DNA of 64,000 bases from NCBI RefSeq assembly GCF_019635935.1, contig NZ_JAHBYN010000001.1, positions 434,001 to 498,000 on the forward strand, read 5' to 3'. The position numbers were made by a program, and so were the translations under genes. This stretch comes from Parvibaculum sp. Lineage in GTDB: Bacteria; Pseudomonadota; Alphaproteobacteria; Parvibaculales; Parvibaculaceae. This document shows positions 44,009 through 54,198 of the stretch, one piece after another (the stretch's first letter is position 1; the number at the start of each line of letters is the position of its first letter). The notes beneath the pieces were generated by a model. That model saw only the letters and a program-made list of their open reading frames with translations. It made no database searches and was not told the DNA's origin.

Positions 44009-44115
44009 GTCTTTCCCCTGCCGGACATCACCGGCGCTTTGGGTTAGTGGTCAGCAGCACATCGGTTTTCTCGACCGATATGCCTCCCACGAGAGTGCGA
44101 GGCGGGTTGAAGCCC

Positions 44116-44646
44116 TTAGAGCTTCTCCACCTGCGCATATTCGAGCTCGACCGGTGTTGCCCGGCCGAAAATCGACACGGCCACCTTGAGCCGTGCCTTC
44201 TCTTCGTCGACTTCCTCGACGAAACCGTTGAACGACGCAAAAGGCCCGTCCGCGACGCGAACCTGTTCGCCGATCTCGAAAGTGATCGACGGCTTCGGCC
44301 GCTCCACGCCCTCCTGCACCTGATGCAGGATGCGGTCGACTTCGCCCTGGCTGATCGGCTGCGGCTTGTTGTCCGCGCCGAGAAAGCCCGTCACCTTCGG
44401 CGTATTCTTGACGAGGTGATAAGCCTCGTCCGACATTTCCATCTTCACCAGCACATAGCCGGGAAAGAACTTGCGCTCGGCGTTGATCTTCCGCCCGCGC
44501 CGCACCTCGACCACTTCCTCGGTCGGAACGAGAATTTCCTCGAACTGGTCCGAGAGTCCATGCTGCTCGGCCTGCTCCTTGAGCGACTCGGCAACTTTCT
44601 TCTCGAAGTTCGAATAGGCGTGAACGATGTACCAGCGTTTGGCCAT
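44116..44646 (-). CDS. nusG: Transcription termination/antitermination factor NusG
   Basis: 176 residues linking RNA polymerase with Rho or ribosomes. NGN domain starts [20 protein letters not shown], followed by [20 protein letters not shown]. The KOW domain has [19 protein letters not shown] and the C terminus [13 protein letters not shown]. 34 bp after secE. Confidence 0.98.
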   Translation of the reverse strand: MAKRWYIVHAYSNFEKKVAESLKEQAEQHGLSDQFEEILVPTEEVVEVRRGRKINAERKFFPGYVLVKMEMSDEAYHLVKNTPKVTGFLGADNKPQPISQGEVDRILHQVQEGVERPKPSITFEIGEQVRVADGPFASFNGFVEEVDEEKARLKVAVSIFGRATPVELEYAQVEKL

Positions 44647-44680
44647 ATTTAATTCCGAAGAGGCGCGAAGCCTCGTATCC

Positions 44681-44881
44681 TCAATTGCCGCCGATGCCGA
44701 GCACGAGCGAAACGATGTAGCTCAGCGCCGTGTCGGCCAGAAAGAAAAACACCATCGCCAGCGCGACCATGATGAACACCATCACCGTAGTGATCATGGT
44801 CTCGCGGCGCGTCGGCCAGGTGACCTTCTTGGTCTCCGCCCGCACTTCCTGAAGAAACTCGAGTGGATTGGTCTTTGCCAT
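44681..44881 (-). CDS. secE: Protein translocase subunit SecE
   Basis: 66-residue single-helix Sec subunit. Amphipathic [20 protein letters not shown] precedes one membrane segment (about residues 32-55: [18 protein letters not shown]). An in-frame extension of 39 codons upstream would overlap the tRNA-Trp spacer and is rejected. Lies 87 bp after tRNA-Trp. Confidence 0.96.
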   Translation of the reverse strand: MAKTNPLEFLQEVRAETKKVTWPTRRETMITTVMVFIMVALAMVFFFLADTALSYIVSLVLGIGGN

Positions 44882-44968
44882 TTTTCCTACCAACTGCCTC
44901 TCGGCTTCACCGGAAATCCGGCACCGCCATCTCGCCGGTTCCAACCTGCCGTCCCCGTCGCCGGGGCC

Positions 44969-45044
44969 TGGCAGGAGTGGAGGGGCTCGAACCCCCAACC
45001 CCCGGTTTTGGAGACCGGTGCTCTACCAGTTGAGCTACACTCCT
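44969..45044 (-). tRNA. tRNA-Trp (anticodon CCA)
   Basis: 76-nt cloverleaf with 3' CCA encoded. Acceptor AGGAGTG pairs with CACTCCT, T loop is GGTTCGAGCC, and the anticodon loop CTCCAAA reads UGG. Between tuf copy 2 and secE, as in many proteobacteria. Confidence 0.97.
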
Positions 45045-45070
45045 AAGCCCCGCCGCGTGAGCGGCAAGTC

Positions 45071-46261
<1,191 letters not shown>

Positions 46262-46392
46262 GGGCGTTAGCTACCTTCAATTGATCGGTTAGGACTTGAT
46301 CGGCGCGCGCCGCGCTCGAACTCTTCTTACTCTTGCCTCTGTCTTCGGCCGCTTTTCGCCTCGGCGGGGCGCCGCGCCGGCAGCACGGAGAC

Positions 46393-46466
46393 TGGAGCGG
46401 GTGAAGGGAATCGAACCCTCGTCATCAGCTTGGAAGGCTGTTGCTCTACCATTGAGCTACACCCGC
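46393..46466 (-). tRNA. tRNA-Gly (anticodon TCC)
   Basis: 74 nt including encoded CCA. Acceptor GCGGGTG/CACCCGC, T loop GGTTCGATTCC, anticodon loop CTTCCAA reads GGA/GGG codons. 132 bp before the tuf ATG, probably processed from the tuf transcript. Confidence 0.97.
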
Positions 46467-46521
46467 CGACCGGGTCCGTACTGGCCCTGCACTGTTCGCC
46501 TGTCTTTATGCCTGCGCTGGA

Positions 46522-46606
46522 TGGTGGAGGGGGTTGGATTCGAACCAACGTAGGCATAGCCAACGGATTTACAGTCCGTCCCCTTTAGCCACTCGGGCAC
46601 CCCTCC
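46522..46606 (-). tRNA. tRNA-Tyr (anticodon GTA)
   Basis: 85-nt class II tRNA with a long variable arm and encoded CCA. Acceptor GGAGGGG pairs with the 3' side CCCCTCC, anticodon loop CTGTAAA. First element of the tRNA-tuf-secE-nusG unit, 55 bp from tRNA-Gly. Confidence 0.97.
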
Positions 46607-46686
46607 GTGTCCGATGTCAAATGTTGTGAAATCCCAATAAGTTCGCGGATGTGACTGGTCTTGCGGCCTCGTGGGACACGCGCGGC

Positions 46687-46715
46687 TTTATTCAGGTTTG
46701 CCGCCGCTGTGTCAA
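46687..46715 (-). promoter_or_regulatory. Sigma70-type promoter for tRNA-Tyr/tRNA-Gly/tuf unit
   Basis: Consensus TTGACA (minus strand, 46715-46710), 17-nt spacer, AATAAA (46692-46687). Predicted RNA start near 46680, about 75 nt before tRNA-Tyr. Confidence 0.65.
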
Positions 46716-46836
46716 CTAAAATCCCGGTCCCGAAAGCGTGAACACCCCCGCAGCGCGCCTCCAGCCGTTTCGTCCGGCAAGGCGTACTGTTCGGGGGCGT
46801 TTGCATGAGCCCGAGACGCGAAATATAAGCGCCCCC

Positions 46837-47670
46837 ATGAGCAGACGCAAGCAACCCTCCCGCTCCCGTCCTTCCGGCGCGCCCCAACAGGGGTCCCGCC
46901 CGCCTAAACATGGGTCAAGACAGGGCGGCGGCAAGGGTGGCCGGCCGGGCGATGACAGCTATCTATATGGTTTTCATGCAGTTTTGGCTGCCTTGCGCAA
47001 TCCGGCCCGCGCCGCCGAACGCCTTTGTCTGACCCGCAATGCCGAGGCCGAGCTGACCCGCCAGGGGGTCAACCCCGCAACGGCCTTCGATCTCCGTCCC
47101 GAAATTATGGAAAACGAAGACCTAGCGGCCTTGCTGCCCCCGGGCGCGGTCCATCAGGGTATCGTGCTCCGCGCCTCGCCCCTGCCCGAGCGCGATGTCG
47201 CCGAGGCCTGCGAGGGTGCCGACCGCGTCGTCGTGCTGGATCAGGTCACCGACCCGCACAATTTCGGAGCGATTCTCCGCTCCGCCGCCGTTTTCGGGGC
47301 AACGGCGCTCATCACAACCGACCGCAACAGCCCGCCCTTCGGCGGCGCTCTGGCCAAGGCGGCCTCGGGCGGGCTCGAGCAGGTCCGCATCGCCCGCGTC
47401 ACCAATCTGGTCCGCGCCATCGATGAACTGAAGGAATTGGGCTTCGAGGTGATCGGTCTCGACGGCGAGGGCGAGGCCTCCCTGCCCGATCTCAAGCTCT
47501 CGCCCCGCGTGGCGCTGGTCCTCGGCGCCGAGGGTGCGGGCCTGCGCCGCCTCACCCGCGAACATTGCGACCTGCTGGCCCGCCTGCCGGCCGCCGGCGC
47601 CATGAAAAGCCTCAACGTCTCCAACGCCGCCGCCGTCGCGCTCTACGAATTGTTTCGCCGCGGCAGATGA
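46837..47670 (+). CDS. rlmB: 23S rRNA (guanosine-2'-O-)-methyltransferase RlmB/TrmH family
   Basis: 277-residue SPOUT (trefoil-knot) methyltransferase; RlmB makes Gm2251 in the ribosomal P loop. SPOUT motifs: VVLDQVTDPHNFGAILRSAA (1), LVLGAEGAGLRRLTREHCD (2) and MKSLNVSNAAAVALYELF (3). The substrate-binding N domain begins YLYGFHAVLAALRNP after a roughly 45-residue Arg/Gly/Pro/Ser-rich disordered start. An ATG 33 codons upstream lacks similarity. Convergent with the next gene, 9 bp apart. Site specificity is inferred from the family. Confidence 0.9.
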   Translation: MSRRKQPSRSRPSGAPQQGSRPPKHGSRQGGGKGGRPGDDSYLYGFHAVLAALRNPARAAERLCLTRNAEAELTRQGVNPATAFDLRPEIMENEDLAALLPPGAVHQGIVLRASPLPERDVAEACEGADRVVVLDQVTDPHNFGAILRSAAVFGATALITTDRNSPPFGGALAKAASGGLEQVRIARVTNLVRAIDELKELGFEVIGLDGEGEASLPDLKLSPRVALVLGAEGAGLRRLTREHCDLLARLPAAGAMKSLNVSNAAAVALYELFRRGR

Positions 47671-47679
47671 CGCTGCGCG

Positions 47680-48762
47680 CTATTCCACTGTAGACGACGC
47701 CCTCCGCCGCTCCGCGCTGCGCTGATGAAGATCTACGACACGACGCAGAAACCACTGTCCAAAATCGCCTGCCGACTGCAGCGGATGGGCGCGCCGCGCC
47801 GCCCTCTGGCTCATCAGCACGCCGGACGGGCGAGGAGGTGGCGTAATGATGCCGCGCTGCGTTTCGCGCACGAGCATTGTCATCACATTGTATTCATCGA
47901 GCACGCGTCGCCGCGCTTCTTCGATGGCAGGTAATCGCTTCTCGTATTCTCCGGCCGCCATGGCTGATCTGATGATCGCAACGGCGTGCTCCGGGTTGCG
48001 TATATCGATCGGGATCACGCTGTCAGCCGGGAAATATTTCGCGATGTCCGGCGCACCGAAATAGAAAGGTAACGCGAGACCCAGAAAGGCGTCGGTCAAT
48101 TTCTCGGAGACATGCGCGTCGGCAATGTGGTTCTCAATGACGATCTGGTACTTGTAGGGATCGATGGCATCGGCCTTGTCCGCAATACCTCGCAGCCCGC
48201 GCCCGAAGACATTGGCCTCGGGCATTAGCCGCGCCAACGCCATCGTAAAGCGATACCTGTCGAGATGCGCCGTATGCTTGTCCTGCTTCGTCGAGGACAT
48301 CATGCCCACTTCGTCGCTCTTGTTTCGCGGCGGATTTGCGACAATTTCATCGTAGGTCCGCGCATGCCCCCCACCCATGCCGTAAAACCAGCGCAATCCG
48401 GGCACGCCGAACACACGGCCCGGATGGTCCAGCGCTGCGGGCTCATGGCTCGTGATCACTCGGCCGAATTGGTTGATGAAGGCCCGATCATAGCGCTTGA
48501 TCGAGCTTGGTTCAGACGTAACGAGGATTGTGTTTTCCGGCGGACAGGCCAGCCGCTCGACCCGCATCGAGTTTCGTTCGCCGTCTAAGGGCGGCAAATT
48601 ATCATAGACCGCCAGCCAGTCGTAAATGCGAGCCTCGGGATCGTAAACGAAATCGGGCCAATCCGCGGGCCGCTGCTTTGGTAACTGACGGGAGAGTATG
48701 TTGAAGTCCTTGGCATGAAGCACCCCTCGGCCGAGAACCTTGATGATCGGTTTTGAACGCAT
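47680..48762 (-). CDS. Glycosyltransferase family 10 (fucosyltransferase-like)
   Basis: 360-residue cytosolic-looking protein. The C-terminal half carries the GT10 donor-site block KYQIVIENHIADAHVSEKLT, then DAFLGLALPFYFGAPDIAKYF (compare the fucosyltransferase pattern F-E-N-S...D-Y-V-T-E-K...P-x-Y-x-G-A-P). Probable transfer of fucose or a related GDP-sugar onto a surface glycan. It stands alone without other polysaccharide genes, and its base composition appears lower in GC than neighbours, which hints at transfer. Start: ATG (MRSKPII) used; a TTG two codons earlier is possible. Confidence 0.8.
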   Translation of the reverse strand: MRSKPIIKVLGRGVLHAKDFNILSRQLPKQRPADWPDFVYDPEARIYDWLAVYDNLPPLDGERNSMRVERLACPPENTILVTSEPSSIKRYDRAFINQFGRVITSHEPAALDHPGRVFGVPGLRWFYGMGGGHARTYDEIVANPPRNKSDEVGMMSSTKQDKHTAHLDRYRFTMALARLMPEANVFGRGLRGIADKADAIDPYKYQIVIENHIADAHVSEKLTDAFLGLALPFYFGAPDIAKYFPADSVIPIDIRNPEHAVAIIRSAMAAGEYEKRLPAIEEARRRVLDEYNVMTMLVRETQRGIITPPPRPSGVLMSQRAARRAHPLQSAGDFGQWFLRRVVDLHQRSAERRRASSTVE

Positions 48763-48894
48763 TGCCAATCCGGAGTTGCGAACGAACGCCTGGGGCCGAT
48801 ACCAGCACTCGCCGCATTTGCAGCAAAGAGAGCGGGCATACTTAAGCGGCGGCCGACTCTTTGTCGCATATTCCGATCCGGTCGGCCAGAGCCC

Positions 48895-49959
48895 CTAACT
48901 CTCAAAGAAATTCAGGTTCGCATTGCAGACCTGCGCCACCTCGCGCGTCGACATGAAGCGGCTCAACTCGTCGAACAATGCCGCCACGCTGCGCGCAACG
49001 CCGTTGGGCGTGTAGAACAGCCAGCGGTTGGCCGCCGCGGCGGACGGCATAAGCGATGCGGCCGACGTCGCCGCCGCTGTGTCGCGCGTCTTGATGAGCT
49101 GTGCAGCGCCCGCCGGACCGAAAACATGCGCGGCATAAAGTTCGCCATGCGCCGGCGCCCGCCCCAGCAGCTTTCCAAGCGCGTCCTTGTTTTCCATCGT
49201 CAGTTCGCCGGCCATCAGCGCCGCAATATGCGCATCCGTCCGCAGCGCAAGCACCTCGTCCCGCGCCGCGCTCGAAACCGGTGCAAACCGTCCATTGGAC
49301 TGCCGTGCAAGCAGGGCCGCTTCCGCTTCCAACCCGTGCTTGGGTCCGTAGCGGCCGAGCACCTCGTACCAGGTCTGCTGGATAAACTGGAACGGACCGG
49401 TCGCCGATGATGTCGGCGCTTGAGCGGTCAGCGCCAGGCCGCTCTCGCGCAGCGCGATGTGGAGCAGATAACCCGAGTTGGCGCCCGTCGCCTGCGACGC
49501 CGCGACGATGGCGCTCAACAGGTCCGGGCCAAGCTCGGCCATCGACTGTTCGACCGCGTCGGGTTCCGGAAGCACCAGCGATGTCGGCTTCTCTTCGTCC
49601 GGCCTTTCCCGCTCGGCGGCGTAAAGGTCCTTGACCGCTTCCGCGATCGCGTCGACGTCTTCCTGCGAGAGATGCACTTCGGTGCGTCTCTCCTCGCGCG
49701 CCACGCGCCGCTCGGCACGCTGCTGCTCGGCAATGTTGCGCGATGCAACGACCGCCGCACCTTCCGCCGCCGCCATTGACGTCAGCGACCTCATGTCGTC
49801 CAGAAAATCGCCGCTCTCGAGGTACTCGACGAGATCGCGCACCGGCTCGATTGCCATCAGCGCCCGTCCGCTTCGCTCGAACGCCGAATTGCCGTCATCT
49901 GCCGTTGCCATATCCCAGGCAAGCAGGGCAATCAGTAAGAGGCTGAGTCTCATCCACAT
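48895..49959 (-). CDS. Exported lytic transglycosylase-like protein (SLT domain)
   Basis: 354 residues: a signal peptide (MRLSLLLIALLAWDMATA), an Arg/Glu-rich helical stretch (about 75-115), then an SLT goose-lysozyme-like domain (about 150-250) with catalytic Glu near 173 in HIALRESGLALTAQ and the partner motif SATGPFQFIQQTWYEVLGRY. Such enzymes cleave peptidoglycan between MurNAc and GlcNAc. GGAG lies 11 bp before the first ATG. The role could be wall remodelling or secretion-system assembly; no secretion genes are nearby. Confidence 0.85.
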   Translation of the reverse strand: MWMRLSLLLIALLAWDMATADDGNSAFERSGRALMAIEPVRDLVEYLESGDFLDDMRSLTSMAAAEGAAVVASRNIAEQQRAERRVAREERRTEVHLSQEDVDAIAEAVKDLYAAERERPDEEKPTSLVLPEPDAVEQSMAELGPDLLSAIVAASQATGANSGYLLHIALRESGLALTAQAPTSSATGPFQFIQQTWYEVLGRYGPKHGLEAEAALLARQSNGRFAPVSSAARDEVLALRTDAHIAALMAGELTMENKDALGKLLGRAPAHGELYAAHVFGPAGAAQLIKTRDTAAATSAASLMPSAAAANRWLFYTPNGVARSVAALFDELSRFMSTREVAQVCNANLNFFES

Positions 49960-50121
49960 GACGCTGACGCTCCTTTCACGGAGCGGAAACGCACCAAAGG
50001 GAGCGTTTGTCCGCCCCCGATATGCCCAGAATGCATCGAAGCGATTGAACCCGGCCTGAGACCGCCGTTCATCTGGCGTTAACTATAAATGCCCGGAATC
50101 CCCGAATTCTTGCCTGCGCTC

Positions 50122-50769
50122 TCACAAAGCAGGGGCCTTCAGCCGGTTTTCGGTCAGGTAACGCGCAAGCGCATGAATAACCGGCGCCACGGCCGCCCGC
50201 GCCATCATGCGCTTGCGCCATGCCGCAAGATGCCGCAAATCCGGATCCGGTGCCCCGCCCATGAACGCCGTGAAGAAGCTGGCGCACATGAAGGCGATGT
50301 CGGCGTAGCTGTAGTCGCCGGCGATGTAGTCGCGATCCGCCAGCAAGGCGTCCATTTCCGCATAGTAGGCCGCGATCTTCACCAGCGCCGACTGCGTCTC
50401 CGGTTTTTGTGGATCGCCGAGCGTCTGCAACAGCACGACGAAGAAAGGAAAGAAAACCTCGTCGGACTTCAATTCCATCAATCGCGCAAGGGCGCGCGTC
50501 TCGGCCGCCGCCGGCCAAAGCGCTGGTGCCGGAAACCTGTCTTCGAGATATTCGAATATCTGCGTCGAATCGAATATCTCGACCGCGCCGTCCAGCAGCA
50601 CGGGAACCTGTTTCTTGGGGTTGATCCGCGCAACATCCGGATGCGTCGGCGAATAGCGATCCTTGATCGAGAAGGGCACCATCTCGATTTCGCACGCGAT
50701 TCCTTTTTCGGCGACGGCGATCTGTGCCTTGGCGCCGAACATGCTGAGCGGACCCGACAGCAACCTCAT
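50122..50769 (-). CDS. Glutathione S-transferase-fold protein (SspA-like)
   Basis: 215 residues: thioredoxin-like N domain (MRLLSGPLSMFGAKAQIAVA...NPKKQVPVLLDGAVEIFDST, quoted in part) and an all-helical C domain. The PxxP/V cis-proline and E-S/D-S-T motif of GSTs are present (QVPVLL, IFDSTQIFEYLE). GGAGG lies 7 bp before the ATG. The fold also covers stringent-starvation protein SspA, so enzymatic activity is not assured. Divergent from tRNA-Thr. Confidence 0.85.
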   Translation of the reverse strand: MRLLSGPLSMFGAKAQIAVAEKGIACEIEMVPFSIKDRYSPTHPDVARINPKKQVPVLLDGAVEIFDSTQIFEYLEDRFPAPALWPAAAETRALARLMELKSDEVFFPFFVVLLQTLGDPQKPETQSALVKIAAYYAEMDALLADRDYIAGDYSYADIAFMCASFFTAFMGGAPDPDLRHLAAWRKRMMARAAVAPVIHALARYLTENRLKAPAL

Positions 50770-50888
50770 GAAATCCTCCAGAACTTCTGATGACCGGAGG
50801 CTCATAACTGGGCGCCGCCGCACGTCTTTTCAGGGTCCAATTCCAGCAAACGATGCGGGCCACACCGTCACATGCGCCGAGGCACCGC

Positions 50889-50917
50889 TTGCCGCGAGGC
50901 TGCCCCGCCACTATCTT
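50889..50917 (+). promoter_or_regulatory. Probable promoter of tRNA-Thr
   Basis: TTGCCG, 17-nt spacer, TATCTT, ending 13 bp before the tRNA 5' end. Moderate match to the housekeeping consensus and well placed. Confidence 0.5.
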
Positions 50918-50930
50918 GCGGGCCACGGTC

Positions 50931-51003
<73 letters not shown>

Positions 51004-51027
51004 CCGTCTCATCCGGAGTTTCCGCTC

Positions 51028-52404
51028 ATGTCCATGCCGGCCGAAGTCAAAGCGCGTGCCGCGGCGCTGATCGCCGTGGAGCGCCAGCGTTTTGCCGAGC
51101 TGCACCCGGCCTCCCGGCAGATGGCGGCAAATGCCGGTGAGCATTTCCCCGGCGGCGTGCCGCTGCACTGGATGCTCGACTGGGAAACGCCCTTCCCGCT
51201 TTTTGTCCGGCAGGCAAACGGCTCGACCGTGACCGACATTGACGGCCGCCATTATGCGGATTTCTGCCTCGGCGACACCGGTGCAATGTTCGGTCATTCG
51301 CCGGCACCCGTCGCCCGCGCGATCGCCGATCAGGCCGGCCGCGGTCTGACTGCCATGCTCCCTTCCGACATCACGGCCGAAGTCGGCACACTGCTCGCTT
51401 CCCGCTTCGGCCTTCCCTTCTGGCAGGTGACGGCGACGGCGAGCGACGCCAACCGCGCGGTCGTGCGTTGGGCGCGCGCGCTGACCGGTCGCCCGAAAGT
51501 GCTGGTCTTCGACGGTTGCTATCACGGTCAGGTCGAGGACGCCTTCGTGAAGCTCGAAGATGGCGAAACCAGAATGAAACCGAGCCTGCTCGGCCAGGTG
51601 AGCGACATCGCACAAACCAGCATCGCCGCGCCTTTCAACGATCTCGAAGCGGTCGAGCGCCTTCTAGGCGCCGGCGACATCGCGTTGATCCTCACCGAAC
51701 CGGCACTGACCAACACGGCGATGGTCCTGCCCGAACCCGGTTTCATCGAAGGCTTGCTCGCCGCGGCGCAGCGTCACGGCACACTTGTTTGCCTCGACGA
51801 AACGCACACCATCTCCGCCGGCCTCGGCGGGTTCACCCGCGCGCGCGATCTTGCGCCCGATTTTTTCGTGCTAGGAAAGCCGGTTGCCGGCGGACTTCCC
51901 GCCGCTGTTTTCGGTTTCACCTCGGCGGTCGAAGCCGATATGCGCCGCGTGCTCGAAACGAAAACGCCGGGCTATTCCGGCATCGGCACCACGCTCTCCG
52001 GCAACATGCTGGCGCTGGCCGCGATGCGCGCCTGCCTCGCCGAAGTGATGACCGGCGAGGCCTATGCACACATGACAGCGCTCGCATCGCGTCTTGCGCA
52101 AGGCCTGCGCGACGCCGTCGCAAAACGCCAACTGCCCTGGACGGTGACGCAACTCGGCGCCCGCGCCGAACTCGTGTTCAGCGCCCGCCCGCTCCGCAAC
52201 GGCGCCGAAGCGGCCGCCGCAATCGATCACACCGTCGAACGCGCCATCCATCTCTTTCTCCTCAACCGGGATGTGCTGGTGACACCCTTCCACAACATGA
52301 CCCTCGTTGCGCCTTCGACGACACAAGCCGATATCGACAAGCTGGTGCAGAATTTCGACGAAGCGCTTGGCCTGCTCTGCGGCGAAAAGGAGATCGCGGC
52401 ATGA
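51028..52404 (+). CDS. Class III (PLP) aminotransferase, GSA-aminomutase-like
   Basis: 458 residues, fold type I. PLP lysine is Lys 284 in FFVLGKPVAGGLPAAV, the Asp that binds the pyridine ring lies in CLDETHTISAGLGG, and GCYHGQ is the phosphate/ring-contact segment. It resembles glutamate-1-semialdehyde aminomutase, but the usual S-G-T-E segment is replaced by TATASDANRA, as in a separate transaminase subfamily, so haem synthesis is unlikely. The stop overlaps the ATG of the next gene (ATGA). Pairing with a glutamine-synthetase-like enzyme suggests amine or amino-acid catabolism; substrate unknown. Confidence 0.82.
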   Translation: MSMPAEVKARAAALIAVERQRFAELHPASRQMAANAGEHFPGGVPLHWMLDWETPFPLFVRQANGSTVTDIDGRHYADFCLGDTGAMFGHSPAPVARAIADQAGRGLTAMLPSDITAEVGTLLASRFGLPFWQVTATASDANRAVVRWARALTGRPKVLVFDGCYHGQVEDAFVKLEDGETRMKPSLLGQVSDIAQTSIAAPFNDLEAVERLLGAGDIALILTEPALTNTAMVLPEPGFIEGLLAAAQRHGTLVCLDETHTISAGLGGFTRARDLAPDFFVLGKPVAGGLPAAVFGFTSAVEADMRRVLETKTPGYSGIGTTLSGNMLALAAMRACLAEVMTGEAYAHMTALASRLAQGLRDAVAKRQLPWTVTQLGARAELVFSARPLRNGAEAAAAIDHTVERAIHLFLLNRDVLVTPFHNMTLVAPSTTQADIDKLVQNFDEALGLLCGEKEIAA

Positions 52405-53765
52405 CCCGCGCCGACGAAAAAGAAGCGACGGAATTTCTCACGGCCCATCCGGAGATCGTGCAGATACAGGCTTTTCTGACCGATCCATCGGGCGTTGCGC
52501 GTGGCAAAGTCCTGCGCCCGGAGGAAATGCTGACCGCCTATCGCGATGGCCGGCCGCTTCCCTGCTCGATCCAGTCGCTCGACATGCTGGGCGCCGACGT
52601 GCTGGAAACGGGTCTCGTCTGGGAGGAAGGCGACAGCGACCGCCCCTGCTTCCCCGTAGCCGGAACGCTGACCCATGCGCCGTGGCACGACACGCCGACC
52701 GCGCAAATGATTCTTGCCTCCTGGGAGCGCGACGGCTCGCCGACACCCGCCGATCCGCGCCACGCGCTGGCCCGCGCGGTCGCCTCGCTCGAAAGCAAGG
52801 GCCTGAAGCCCGTCGTTGCCATCGAACTCGAATTTTATCTGATCGACCGCGCCGCCGCGCAGTCGGGCAAACCTCGGCCGCCCGCCGCGCCCAACGGCTT
52901 CGCGCCGTCGCACCTGCAGGCCTATCTGATGCAGGATGTCGAGGATTTCGCCCCCGTTCTCGACGACATCTTTGCCGGCGCGAAGAAGATGGGCCTTCCC
53001 GCCCGCACCCTGATTTCGGAATATGCGCCCGGCCAGTTCGAAATCGTGCTGGCCCATCGCGACGACGCGATGCGCGCCGCCGACGACGCAATTCTCTACA
53101 AGCGTCTCGTCAAGGGCATCGCCGACCGCCACGGCTACATCGCCACCTTCATGGCAAAGCCCTATGCCGGCATGTCGGGCAGCGGCCTGCATGTGCACAT
53201 CTCGCTGGCCGACGAAAAGAACCCCAACCTCTTTGCCGGCGACGATCCATCGCTGACGCCGCTGCTGCGCCACGCCATCGGTGGCCTCGAAGCCACCATG
53301 GCGGAAAGCATGGCCATCTTCGCGCCCAATGCGAATTCCTTCCGCCGCTTCCGCCGCAATACCTATGCGCCGCTCGCGCCCGCATGGGCCATCGACAACC
53401 GCTCGGTGCCGCTGCGCGTCACGTCGGGGCCCGCCGCCACGCGTCATCTCGAACACCGCGTCTGCGGCGCCGACGCCAACCCCTACATTGCGCTTGCGGC
53501 CGTCATCGCCGGTATTGACGAAGGCATCGACAAGAAATGCGAGCCGAGCGAACCGGTGACCGGTGACGGATATTCAAAGCGCGAAGCGACGCTGCCGATG
53601 AACTGGTGGAAGGCGCTCGAAACCGCGCGCGGCTCCGAATTTCTTCGCGAACGCCTCGGCAAAAAATTCATCGACATCTTCCTGACCATCAAGGAAGTCG
53701 AATGCGACCGCTTCTTCGCCGAAATCTCCGACGTCGATTTCGACTGGTACCTGCGCAACGTCTGA
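52401..53765 (+). CDS. Glutamine synthetase-family ligase (gamma-glutamylpolyamine synthetase-like)
   Basis: 454 residues. GS catalytic motifs: AIELEFYLID (metal Glu), EYAPGQFEIVL and GMSGSGLHVHISLAD (ATP/glutamate site), and NSFRRFRRNTYAPLAPAWAI with Arg contacts. The short N-terminal beta-grasp starts at residue 20 with VQIQAFLTDPSGVARGKVL. This layout fits the PuuA-like group that joins glutamate to an amine rather than GlnA (no adenylylation Tyr region evident). Coupled by 4-bp overlap to the aminotransferase. Exact amine unknown. Confidence 0.85.
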   Translation: MTRADEKEATEFLTAHPEIVQIQAFLTDPSGVARGKVLRPEEMLTAYRDGRPLPCSIQSLDMLGADVLETGLVWEEGDSDRPCFPVAGTLTHAPWHDTPTAQMILASWERDGSPTPADPRHALARAVASLESKGLKPVVAIELEFYLIDRAAAQSGKPRPPAAPNGFAPSHLQAYLMQDVEDFAPVLDDIFAGAKKMGLPARTLISEYAPGQFEIVLAHRDDAMRAADDAILYKRLVKGIADRHGYIATFMAKPYAGMSGSGLHVHISLADEKNPNLFAGDDPSLTPLLRHAIGGLEATMAESMAIFAPNANSFRRFRRNTYAPLAPAWAIDNRSVPLRVTSGPAATRHLEHRVCGADANPYIALAAVIAGIDEGIDKKCEPSEPVTGDGYSKREATLPMNWWKALETARGSEFLRERLGKKFIDIFLTIKEVECDRFFAEISDVDFDWYLRNV

Positions 53766-53775
53766 GCCGCGCCGC

Positions 53776-54198
53776 CTAGTCCGGGCAGGGATAATTGGTC
53801 GCCAGCGTACGCGCGCCCATTTCGAAGGCTGACCGTCCATAAAGCTCCGGGTGTTCCGGCGCGAATTCGATCACCTGTCGCGCAAAGGTTTCGAAGGCCA
53901 GCTGTTCCGGCAGACGGAAACAGACCTGCTCGTCCATACCCGGCCCGAGGCGGCGCACGATCATCGGCGCGCCGGCCTCGACCGAGGCGTAGACGCCGGC
54001 AGCAAGACCGGCCAGAAACTGATGACAGGACGCGCGCGCAATCCGGTCGTCGGCTTCCGCCGACGCGCTCGCGGCAATCGTGCAGGCCGACACAAGCTCG
54101 GCCCCTGTCGTAATGCGCGGTGCCTGCGCCAGCGCAATGCCCGCCGGCAGCATCGATGCCGCCAACGCCATTGCGGCAAGTTTGCTGACATATTTCAT
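53776..54198 (-). CDS. Exported small protein with Rap1a/Tai-like fold
   Basis: 140 residues with a signal peptide (MKYVSKLAAMALAASMLPAG, cut near ALAQA). The mature part begins ITTGAELVSACT, and has four cysteines (CT, SCHQFLAGLAAGVY, QVCFRLP, NYPCPD) in the two-disulphide spacing of Rap1a/Tai domain proteins. That family includes immunity proteins against type VI amidase effectors, but many members have no known role. No effector or T6SS gene is near. The second ATG is chosen because AGGGAG sits 7 bp before it. Convergent with the glutamine-synthetase-like gene. Confidence 0.65.
   Translation of the reverse strand: MKYVSKLAAMALAASMLPAGIALAQAPRITTGAELVSACTIAASASAEADDRIARASCHQFLAGLAAGVYASVEAGAPMIVRRLGPGMDEQVCFRLPEQLAFETFARQVIEFAPEHPELYGRSAFEMGARTLATNYPCPD

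Noticed and set aside
48585..48905. Minus-strand ORF crossing the start of the glycosyltransferase gene in another frame
   Set aside because: No similarity or ribosome site; it overlaps the 5' end of a gene with a recognised family.
50069..50926. 285-codon minus-strand ORF over the GST-like gene
   Set aside because: Frame-shifted shadow; low-complexity Arg/Gly sequence, and the alternative frame has all GST motifs and a strong ribosome site.
51028..52404. Annotation as hemL (glutamate-1-semialdehyde aminomutase)
   Set aside because: The S-G-T-E segment is replaced and the gene is coupled to a PuuA-like ligase; the GSA-like resemblance is only general.
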